Positions 1 through 5,613 of a stretch of DNA of 11,025 bases are shown one piece after another. Numbering within the stretch: position 1 is the first letter of the stretch; the number at the start of each line of letters is the position of its first letter. The notes beneath the pieces were generated by a model. It saw only the letters and a list, made by a program, of their open reading frames with translations. It was not told where the DNA came from and searched no databases. Made by a program: the position numbers and the translations under genes. Origin of the DNA: CAYQDR01 sp964416315 (GTDB taxonomy: Bacteria; Methylomirabilota; Methylomirabilia; Rokubacteriales; DASRDR01). The stretch spans positions 1 through 11,025 of the forward strand of contig CAYQDR010000143.1 of assembly GCA_964416315.1 (NCBI GenBank), read 5' to 3'.

Positions 1-1118
1 TCGCAGAGGAGCGTGTAGGTCTTGACCTGGCGCGTGTGCGGCAGCCGCTCGGAGACGTTCCGGAGGTTCGGGTCGGCGATGATCTCCTCCTCGGCCCCCG
101 GCACCTCGTCCCCCACCGTCTTCCAGATCCGGTACCAGAGCCGGTCGTGCCCGCCGCCGACCATCATGTAGCCGTCCTTGCAGGGATTGACGGCGTAGAT
201 GTTGATGGCGAGGTCCCAGTTCCCGTAGCGTGGCCGGATCGAGCCGTCCATGCCGTGCCAGACCCAGTTGTAGTCGAGGATCCGGATGACGCCCTCGGCC
301 GCCGTCGCCTCGACGAACTGGCCGCGCCCCGACGTCCGCTCGCGGTGGACGAGCGCCGCGACGATCCCCATCGCCGCGGTCGTCCCGCCCACGTGGTCCG
401 CCATCCACATGCCGGAGCGCGTGGGCCGTCCGCCGAACTCCTTCGGGTCCCCGGTCCCGTGGACGAAGCCGCACGCCGCCTGGGCGACCGGGTCGCGCAT
501 CCCCGGCTTGTCCTTGAGCGGCCCCCACTGCCCGCGCTGCCCGACCCAGGCGTAGACGAGCCGGGGGTTCAGCTTCGAGAGCTGCCGGTAGCCGATCCCC
601 CACTTGTCCCAGAGCCCGGGCGTCGCGTTCTCGATGATCACGTCGACGTGGTTGGCGAGCGTCTTGAGGACCTCGCGCCCCTCCTTCTTCGTGAGGTCGA
701 GCGTGATCGAGTACTTGTTCCGCATCTCGTGGAGGAAGTGGAGACCGACCGGCTCCCCGCGCGCCTTGTCCTTGACCATGTACTCTTTCCGCCCGAACGG
801 CGTCAGCTCGCGCAGCGGGTCGCCCCCGGGCGGCTCGACCTGGATCACCTCGGCCCCCAGCTCGGCCAGCATCGAGGAGGCCCAGTGGCCGATGGCCATC
901 CCGGTCGTGCAGTCGAGGACCCGGATCCGGCTGAGCGCCTCGGGCTTCTTGAAGGCGTCCCGCGGGTGGACGATGGACTCGAGGAAGGCGGGGTAGTTCC
1001 GGGCCTGCTCGGCGACGCTCGCGTAGACCTCGTCCGCCGTCGGCACCGGGGTCGCGGGCCACGGCGGCCGGCCGCGCATGCCGCCCTTGGGCCGATCGTC
1101 GCTGGTCGTGACAGCCAT
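1..1118 (-). CDS. CaiB/BaiF family (type III) CoA-transferase, 3' end beyond window
   Basis: 372 codons are visible, and the C-terminus lies beyond the left edge. The protein should move CoA between carboxylic acids through an aspartyl-CoA thioester intermediate in the cytoplasm. Family signs seen in the translation are the N-terminal block RVLDCTTGMAIGHWA (residues 66-80), then LAELGAEVIQVEPPGGDPLR (84-103), the KYSITLDL segment (about 135-142), NPRLVYAWVGQ (184-194) and MWMADHVGGTTAAMGI (about 237-251). D241 in the last block sits where the catalytic Asp of formyl-CoA transferase is expected; that placement is by motif, not alignment. About 60 residues precede the usual N-terminus of the domain. 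The start is the ATG read at 1118-1116, preceded by GGAGGAG a few bases upstream, a strong ribosome site. It is transcribed divergently from the apgM unit. The CoA donor and acceptor cannot be told from sequence. Confidence 0.93.
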   Translation of the reverse strand, partial: MAVTTSDDRPKGGMRGRPPWPATPVPTADEVYASVAEQARNYPAFLESIVHPRDAFKKPEALSRIRVLDCTTGMAIGHWASSMLAELGAEVIQVEPPGGDPLRELTPFGRKEYMVKDKARGEPVGLHFLHEMRNKYSITLDLTKKEGREVLKTLANHVDVIIENATPGLWDKWGIGYRQLSKLNPRLVYAWVGQRGQWGPLKDKPGMRDPVAQAACGFVHGTGDPKEFGGRPTRSGMWMADHVGGTTAAMGIVAALVHRERTSGRGQFVEATAAEGVIRILDYNWVWHGMDGSIRPRYGNWDLAINIYAVNPCKDGYMMVGGGHDRLWYRIWKTVGDEVPGAEEEIIADPNLRNVSERLPHTRQVKTYTLLC

Positions 1119-1178
1119 GTGGGCTCCTCCTGCGGAGAAAGTCGGACGCTCGCTCCTCGAAAAAACGCGGTGGCCGTC

Positions 1179-1208
1179 ACTATAGCAAAGGGTCTTCACC
1201 GGCTTCAA
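1179..1208 (-). promoter_or_regulatory. Candidate sigma70-type promoter of the CoA-transferase gene
   Basis: Read on the minus strand, TTGAAG (1208-1203) is followed after 18 bp by TATAGT (1184-1179). These match the -35 and -10 consensus at 4/6 and 5/6 positions. A start near 1172 would give a leader of about 54 nt ending in the GGAGGAG ribosome site. AT content is locally high for this genome, which helps the call. No operator palindrome was seen. Confidence 0.45.
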
Positions 1209-1251
1209 GGCGGTCTCTGGACCCTCGACGCGCCGTGCTAGACTCGGGGCC

Positions 1252-1608
1252 ATGGCGGAGCTCCGACCCGGGGCGCGAGCGGCCATGGAGACGCGGTTCG
1301 GCCCGCTCGGGAGCGGCCGGCGCGGCCTCACCGTGGACGGCCGCGCCTACACGCTCGGGGAGCTCCTGACCGTGCTCGGGATCGGCTTCGAAGGGTGCCG
1401 CTCGATCGACGCCTTCGAGCTCGGTCCCACGCACTTCGCGGTCCGCTTCTACGACCCCGAGGAGCAGCGGGTCGTCGCCTACGAGTTCGACGCCGAGTTC
1501 CGCTACCTCCGCGAGACGCGGGTCCACGTCGCCGAGTGGGTCGGGGACGAGGCCCTCGGCCCCGGGGCCGTCCCGGACGCCCTCTTCGAGCCATGGACCT
1601 CGAGCTGA
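1252..1608 (+). CDS. Small protein of unknown function upstream of apgM
   Basis: This is a 118-aa soluble protein that I do not recognise. It has no signal peptide, membrane segment or cysteine motif; its single Cys is in GFEGCRSID (about residues 45-53). The middle (residues 22-95) alternates charged and hydrophobic residues like a small alpha/beta domain, with blocks such as LTVDGRAYTLGELLTVLGIG and HFAVRFYDPEEQRVVAYEFD. Third codon positions are almost all G/C, as in real genes here. The TGA at 1606-1608 overlaps the apgM start by 16 bp, so translational coupling is likely. The start is ATG 1252 with only a weak GGGG upstream; ATG 1285 in the same frame is an alternative. Conservation next to apgM in relatives would be the best evidence for a shared role. 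Confidence 0.7.
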   Translation: MAELRPGARAAMETRFGPLGSGRRGLTVDGRAYTLGELLTVLGIGFEGCRSIDAFELGPTHFAVRFYDPEEQRVVAYEFDAEFRYLRETRVHVAEWVGDEALGPGAVPDALFEPWTSS

Positions 1609-2795
1609 TCCGCGGCCTCGCCGTCCCCGCGACGACCAAGATCGTCCTCCTCTCTGCGGACGGCCTCGGCGGGTTCCCGCACCCGGAGACGGGGCGCTCG
1701 GAGCTCGAGACGGCGCGGATCCCCCACCTGGATGCGCTGGCCCGGCGGGCGGCCTGCGGGCTCCTCCGCCACGTCGGGCCCGGCATCACGCCCGGAAGCG
1801 GCCCGGGGCACCTCGGGCTCTTCGGCTACGACCCGCTCCGCTACCAGGTCGGGCGGGGTGTCCTCGAGGCCCTCGGGATCGACTTCGAGCTCCGGCCCGG
1901 GGACATCGCGGCCCGCGGGAACTTCTGCACGGTGGACGCGGAGGGGCGGATCACCGACCGCCGGGCCGGCCGCATCCCGACCAGCCGGTGCGTGGAGCTG
2001 GTGGACCGACTCCGGAAGATCCGCCTCCCCGACGTCGAGCTCCACGTCGAGCCCGTGAAGGAGCACCGCTTCGTCCTCGTCCTCCGCGGACAGGGCCTCG
2101 CCGGGCGCGTCACGGAGACCGACCCCCAGGCGACCGGGACGCCCCCCGTCCCCGCGCGGGCGCTCGCGCCCGAGGCCGAGCGCACGGCCACCCTCGTCAA
2201 CCGGTTCGTCGAGGAGGCGAGGCCGCTCCTGGCCGACGCGACCCCCGCGAACATGCTCCTCCTCCGCGGCTTCGACCAGCGCCCGGCCCTCCCCCGCGTC
2301 CCCGAGGTCTTCGGGCTCCGGGCGGCGGCCATCGCGGCGTACCCGATGTACCGCGGGCTCGCACGGCTCGTCGGCATGGACGTCCTCAAGACGGGCGCGA
2401 CCTTCGCCGAGGAGGTCCAGACGCTCGCCGCTCACTGGGACGCCTACGACTTCTTCTTCCTCCACTACAAGGACACCGACCAGGCAGGCGAGGACGGCGA
2501 CTTCCCGGGCAAGGTCGCGGCGCTCGAGCGGCTCGACGTGGAGCTCCCGGGGATCGAGGCCCGGCGGCCCGACGTGCTCGTCGTCACCGGCGACCACGCG
2601 AGCCCCGCCATCCTCAAGGGCCACTCCTGGCACCCCGTGCCGGTGCTCCTCGTGGCCCCGTACGCCGCGCCCGATTCGGTCGAGCGCTTCACCGAGCGCG
2701 CCTGCGGGGTCGGGAGCCTCGGGACCCTCCCCGCCCACCACCTCATGCCGCTCGTCATGGCCAACGCGGGGCGGCTCACGAAGTTCGGGGCGTAG
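1593..2795 (+). CDS. apgM: 2,3-bisphosphoglycerate-independent phosphoglycerate mutase, archaeal type
   Basis: The 400-aa length is typical for the archaeal-type, metal-dependent enzyme of the alkaline phosphatase superfamily, which interconverts 3- and 2-phosphoglycerate in glycolysis and gluconeogenesis. Visible motifs are the first metal Asp in LLSADGLGG (D23), the nucleophile serine in TPGSGPGHLGLFGYDP (S69), HYKDTDQAGEDGD (291-303), VTGDHASP (D334, H335) and HSWHPVPVLL (H344, H347). The C-terminus GRLTKFGA is the usual family ending. Residue 300 is Glu where the D-x-x-G-H metal motif of classical members has His. This may mark a bacterial subfamily, so full mutase activity is likely but not certain. 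ATG 1593 is chosen because the domain begins at once and the gene overlaps its upstream neighbour; it has only a weak ribosome site of its own, fitting translational coupling. Its 3' end recurs twice downstream. Confidence 0.92.
   Translation: MDLELIRGLAVPATTKIVLLSADGLGGFPHPETGRSELETARIPHLDALARRAACGLLRHVGPGITPGSGPGHLGLFGYDPLRYQVGRGVLEALGIDFELRPGDIAARGNFCTVDAEGRITDRRAGRIPTSRCVELVDRLRKIRLPDVELHVEPVKEHRFVLVLRGQGLAGRVTETDPQATGTPPVPARALAPEAERTATLVNRFVEEARPLLADATPANMLLLRGFDQRPALPRVPEVFGLRAAAIAAYPMYRGLARLVGMDVLKTGATFAEEVQTLAAHWDAYDFFFLHYKDTDQAGEDGDFPGKVAALERLDVELPGIEARRPDVLVVTGDHASPAILKGHSWHPVPVLLVAPYAAPDSVERFTERACGVGSLGTLPAHHLMPLVMANAGRLTKFGA
2746..2795 (+). repeat. apgM 3'-end repeat, copy A (in the intact gene)
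   Basis: The last 50 bp of apgM, including its stop codon, match 5176-5225 with 3 mismatches (94%). They also overlap the right part of the copy at 7653-7711. This is the parental or intact context, because KFGA endings are normal for the enzyme family. Homology to the third copy reaches further left, to 2719. Confidence 0.85.
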
Positions 2796-2864
2796 CCCGG
2801 ATCGTGGCGGTCAACCCGGTCGTCGCCGAGCCGGACTCCGAGGAGCGCATCGAGGGTGGGTGAG

Positions 2865-4832
2865 ATGGCCTTTCCGCGGCTCTTTGCGCCCGTGCGACTG
2901 GGACGGCTCACCGCCAAGAATCGCGTGATGCAGCTCGCGACCACTAACAACCTCTCCGACCGCGGGCGTGTGGGCGATCGGCTGATCGCGTTCTACGAGG
3001 AGCGTGCCAAGGGCGGCGTCGGCTCGATCGTGACCGAAGCCCTCGCGGCGCACGCATCCTCGCACGGACGCAGCGGGACGGGCACGAGCCGCGGCCGGGG
3101 CGGCGTGGGCGCGTTCGACCGCGAAGCCGTCGCGGACCTGAAACGCCTGGCCGACACGATCCACCGGTACGACGTGCGGATCTTCGGTCAGCTCTTCCAC
3201 GGGGGTCGCCAGCATCACGCCACCTCCATCCCGCTCCTCTGGGGACCGTCGCCGATCGCCTGTCCTCACAGCGGGGGCGTGCCGCACGAGATGACGCATG
3301 AGGAGATCCGCTCGGTCGTCGCGAGCCTCGCCGACGCGGCCGCCAACCTTCGCGAAGCCGGGTTCGACGGCGTGGAGGTCCACGGGGCACAGGGCCACCT
3401 GATCCAGGAGTTCATCTCGGGGTACAGCAACCGGCGCACGGACGAGTACGGCGGCCGCCTCGAGAACCGGATGCGGCTCGCGCTCGAGATCGTCCGCGCC
3501 GTGCGCGAGGCCTGTGGCGCCGACTTCGTCCTGGGCTTCCGGCTTGGCGCCGAAGAGCTGTCGCCCGGTGGCATCACGCTGGATGAGGCGTGCCGCGTGG
3601 CGCAGATGCTGGCCGCGACCGGGGCGGTCGACTACCTCTCGATCAGCGTCGGAAACTTCAACAGCATCGAGATCCACACGCCCGACCGGCACTACCCGCC
3701 GCTCGCGTTCATCGACTACCCGGCGCGCATCAAGGCCGCCACGCCGGGACTGCCCGTCATCGCCTGCGGCCGCGTCATCACCCCCGAGCGGGCGGAGGAG
3801 GTGCTGGCACGAGGCCAGGCAGACGCCGTCGGTCTCTGCCGACCGCTGCTGGCCGACGCCGAGTGGGCGCGCAAGGCTGCCGATGGCCGCGGCGGTGAGA
3901 TCCGCCGGTGCATCAGCTGCAACCAGTGCTGGGGCTGGGTCGTGGCGGACCGCCCGGTCGGCTGCGTCCACAACGCGACGACGGGCCGCGAGCTCGAGTG
4001 GGGCGCGAGCACGCTCACCCGGGCGGCCCGGCCCAAGCGCGTGGTGGTGGTCGGCGGCGGACCGAGCGGGCTGGAGGCGGCCCGGGTCGCGGCGGAGCGC
4101 GGCCATCGGGTCGTGCTGTTCGAGCGCCTGGACCGCCTCGGTGGCGCGGTGCGGCTGGCGGCCAGCATTCCCGGCCACGAAGAGATCGGCTACGTCGCGG
4201 AGTTCCTGGTCGGCGCCGTCGAGCGGGCCGGCGTCGACGTCCGGCTCGACGTCGAGGCGACTGTCGGCCGCGTGCTCGCCGAGCGCCCGGACGCCGTCGT
4301 CGTCGCCGCGGGGTCGACGCCGGACCCCGGAGGGCTCGGGGCGCCGGTGGACTTCCCCGTCTACACCGTGCACGAGGTCGTCCGCGAGCGCGTCCCGACG
4401 GGGCGGCGGGCCGTCATGTTCGACGAGGACGGGTACTACCCGGCCTGCGAAACCGCGGAGCTGGTCGCGCGCGCGGGCACCAAGCTCTACATCGTGACGC
4501 GGTTCTGGGAGGTGGGCCGCGAGATCCCGGCCACGTCACGGGTCACGACCCTGAGGGCGCTCGATCAGCTCGGTGTCGAGCTGATCCCCAACGCCTGGTT
4601 CTCGCGGGTCGAGGGGCGCAGCGTGGTGCTCGCCCACCACCTTACGGAGCGGGAGTGGTCCATCGAGGACGTGGATTGCCTGATCTACGTCGGTGGCAAC
4701 CGGGCCCAGGACGGCCTCCATCGCGCGCTCACCGGGCGGGTCTCCGAGCTCTACTGCATCGGCGACGCCTACATGCCGCGGCGCATCGCGGACGCCGTCG
4801 GCGACGGTCACCGCGTGGGGCGTGAGCTGTGA
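2865..4832 (+). CDS. Flavin/4Fe-4S oxidoreductase of the TMADH / 2,4-dienoyl-CoA reductase class
   Basis: 655 aa. Residues 1-345 form an old-yellow-enzyme TIM barrel (FAPVRLGRLTAKNR at the start; HGAQGHLIQEFISGYSNRRT at 173-192; DEYGG 193-197; IACGRVITPERAEEVL 299-314). A cluster motif C349-x2-C352-x2-C355-x11-C367 follows; this compact spacing is closer to trimethylamine dehydrogenase than to E. coli FadH. Residues 391-655 are FAD/NAD-like Rossmann domains (VVVVGGGPSGLEAARVAAER). The C-terminus (IGDAYMPRRIADAVGDGHRV) resembles TMADH, but the protein stops there, without the TMADH tail. The cysteine that binds FMN covalently in TMADH is absent (ATTNN region, 26-29), and the TMADH active-site Tyr/His positions read His173 and Gln176. 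The substrate is therefore unknown; amine, betaine or enoate substrates are possible. ATG 2865 has a purine-rich leader; GTG 2856 is an in-frame alternative. It lies 69 bp after apgM and between two copies of the apgM 3' repeat. Confidence 0.9.
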   Translation: MAFPRLFAPVRLGRLTAKNRVMQLATTNNLSDRGRVGDRLIAFYEERAKGGVGSIVTEALAAHASSHGRSGTGTSRGRGGVGAFDREAVADLKRLADTIHRYDVRIFGQLFHGGRQHHATSIPLLWGPSPIACPHSGGVPHEMTHEEIRSVVASLADAAANLREAGFDGVEVHGAQGHLIQEFISGYSNRRTDEYGGRLENRMRLALEIVRAVREACGADFVLGFRLGAEELSPGGITLDEACRVAQMLAATGAVDYLSISVGNFNSIEIHTPDRHYPPLAFIDYPARIKAATPGLPVIACGRVITPERAEEVLARGQADAVGLCRPLLADAEWARKAADGRGGEIRRCISCNQCWGWVVADRPVGCVHNATTGRELEWGASTLTRAARPKRVVVVGGGPSGLEAARVAAERGHRVVLFERLDRLGGAVRLAASIPGHEEIGYVAEFLVGAVERAGVDVRLDVEATVGRVLAERPDAVVVAAGSTPDPGGLGAPVDFPVYTVHEVVRERVPTGRRAVMFDEDGYYPACETAELVARAGTKLYIVTRFWEVGREIPATSRVTTLRALDQLGVELIPNAWFSRVEGRSVVLAHHLTEREWSIEDVDCLIYVGGNRAQDGLHRALTGRVSELYCIGDAYMPRRIADAVGDGHRVGREL

Positions 4833-4844
4833 CCCGGGAGGGCG

Positions 4845-5000
4845 GCGCTCGGCGCCCGGCAGGCCCGCGAGGTGCACCGCGATCCGCCGACCCACCTCCT
4901 CGCCGTGACGGACGGGAACGGCGTGGGGCTCACCGTGCCGCGCCGTACGGGCCCGCTGGCGATGCCCGCACGCCCCGGGGTGCGGGAGGTGCGCCCCTAG
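4845..5000 (+). pseudogene. Possible C-terminal remnant of an unidentified gene
   Basis: In the same phase as the flavoprotein but after its TGA, an open stretch of about 51 codons ends at TAG 4998-5000. Nearly every third position is G or C (exceptions GAT, CGT, GCA), as in true genes here. The peptide includes HLLAVTDGNGVGLTVPRRTG and ends GVREVRP. No start codon with a ribosome site is seen. It reads like the end of a protein whose front was lost, lying 38 bp before a PhyH-type start. I cannot name the family. In DNA this GC-rich, chance open frames are common, so the call is weak. Confidence 0.3.
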
Positions 5001-5038
5001 CGGCGCCGGCCGGGGTGGCGCCGGGCCCGGAGCAGACG

Positions 5039-5125
5039 ATGCGACTCACCGCGGCACAGGTCGAACGCTTCCACGCGGATGGGTTCCTGGTCCTGCCGCG
5101 CCTGTTCTCCGAGGAAGCATCCAGG
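5039..5125 (+). pseudogene. 5' fragment of a PhyH-type (phytanoyl-CoA dioxygenase-like) gene
   Basis: ATG 5039, with GGAG seven bases before it, opens a peptide MRLTAAQVERFHADGFLVLP then RLFSEE. This is the hallmark N-terminus of Fe(II)/2-oxoglutarate dioxygenases of the PhyH family (T-x-x-Q-x-x-x-F-x-x-x-G-F/Y-L-V-L-P-x-L-F). Family members are about 250-300 aa, but here the resemblance ends after about 28 residues. The frame then becomes low-complexity Gly/Arg sequence, with none of the metal-binding H-x-D...H motif. The gene is truncated and presumably inactive. The retained ribosome site and start suggest that the break removed everything downstream, up to the apgM-tail copy 50 bp away. 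Confidence 0.7.
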
Positions 5126-5175
5126 CGAGATGGGCAGCGCGGTGGGGGCGGCGGCCCACGCGGGCGCGGGTCGTC

Positions 5176-5225
5176 TGCCGCGCGTGATGGCCAACGCGGG
5201 GCGGCTCACGAAGTTCGGCGCGTAG
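5176..5225 (+). repeat. apgM 3'-end repeat, copy B
   Basis: 50 bp, 47 identical to 2746-2795, with no gaps and including the TAG stop. The frame VMANAGRLTKFGA-stop is preserved. Of the three changes, two are silent in the apgM frame and one changes Leu to Arg. In that frame an ATG at 5130 would give a 31-codon ORF, but there is no convincing ribosome site, so no gene is called. It follows the broken PhyH start. Confidence 0.85.
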
Positions 5226-5478
5226 TCACCGCTTCCCGCTCCCGCCCGCGGGAGGGAGAGGGTGTGCGGGCCGCCAGACTGCCTCAGGCACGCGGGCCGG
5301 TCGCGCGTGCGGGTCCCGCGCGACTCTCACCCCGCAGCCTTTCGGAGAGAGAAACCGGAGGGTCGCTGCCTGATCCCATTTACACGCTTCTTGACATGAG
5401 TTCCGAGTAGACTCTTGCCTCGCTCACATCCTGACTCGGTCCTATGAGCGAATCGCACGGGAAATGATGGCAGGCAGG
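5226..5478. other. Non-coding stretch without a recognised gene
   Basis: Apart from the hairpin at 5239-5254, I see no gene or RNA here. Composition shifts from very GC-rich (to about 5350) to clearly more AT-rich (from about 5360), which marks the start of the regulatory region of the next gene. A lone TTGACA at 5391 has no -10 box at proper spacing. Antisense frames crossing the region show no family motifs. Confidence 0.5.
5239..5254. other. Short perfect hairpin after repeat copy B
   Basis: CTCCCG (5239-5244) pairs perfectly with CGGGAG (5249-5254) around a CCCG loop, starting 14 bp after the stop codon of copy B. No T-run follows on either strand, so a classical intrinsic terminator is not supported. 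It could be a weak terminator, a messenger end-protection structure, or chance in GC-rich DNA. Confidence 0.35.
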
Positions 5479-5535
5479 TTGACAATCGTGGTTTCTTATA
5501 GTTGACAACTTCCTGACGATCTTAAGCCGGCTCCC
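5479..5535 (+). repeat. Diverged tandem repeat unit R1 (period 76 bp)
   Basis: R1 and R2 share, in order, TTGACAAT, ATA(g/c)TTGACAA, CTGACGATC and GGCTCCC. The first three are exactly 76 bp apart between units, and the last is 74 bp apart. Within the unit, the two TTGACAA boxes (5479 and 5502) are 23 bp apart, and the TGACGA box follows 11 bp later. Conservation of the boxes with diverged sequence between them suggests protein-binding sites. Confidence 0.75.
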
Positions 5536-5554
5536 ACCGGCCCTCCGGGCAGGA

Positions 5555-5609
5555 TTGACAATACAAACTAAAGATACTTGACAATTCGCTGACGATCGGG
5601 CAGGCTCCC
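5555..5609 (+). repeat. Diverged tandem repeat unit R2, adjoining the regulator start
   Basis: This is the second unit. TTGACAA boxes are at 5555 and 5578, CTGACGATC at 5589-5597 and GGCTCCC at 5603-5609. It ends 4 bp before the GTG of the fusion regulator, so a bound protein would block transcription or translation start. None of the TTGACA boxes has a good -10 element 16-18 bp downstream, so they are more likely operator boxes than -35 elements. Confidence 0.75.
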
Positions 5610-5613
5610 CCGC

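Noticed and set aside
36..1241. 401-codon plus-strand frame over the CoA-transferase
   Set aside because: Antisense shadow dominated by Arg, Pro, Val and Asp; the minus strand has the conserved CoA-transferase blocks and a strong ribosome site.
1503..2741. 412-codon minus-strand frame over apgM
   Set aside because: Shadow of apgM; composition is typical of reverse-complement GC-rich coding DNA.
2901..2925. A further apgM-tail copy at the flavoprotein start (GRLTAKNR)
   Set aside because: The short similarity to GRLTKFGA is the standard old-yellow-enzyme N-terminal motif; the DNA match does not extend.
2811..4373. 520-codon minus-strand frame over the flavoprotein gene
   Set aside because: It has low complexity and no domain, and the opposite strand has TIM-barrel, cluster and Rossmann motifs.
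5130..5225. 31-codon ORF ending in the apgM tail of copy B
   Set aside because: No ribosome site at a workable distance, and its first half is unlike apgM. It is better described as a repeat copy than a gene.
4829..5410. 193-codon plus-strand frame from GTG 4829
   Set aside because: It is a chance joining: only the part from ATG 5039 looks like a protein (PhyH start). The rest is Arg/Gly/Ala-rich filler.
5479..5584. Four TTGACA boxes as a set of sigma70 promoters
   Set aside because: None has an acceptable -10 at 16-18 bp. TATAGT (5497) and GATACT (5573) are only 12 bp from the boxes. They fit operator boxes better.
5479..5609. CRISPR array
   Set aside because: Only two diverged units, and the inner sequence is partly shared; no repeat-spacer regularity and no cas genes.
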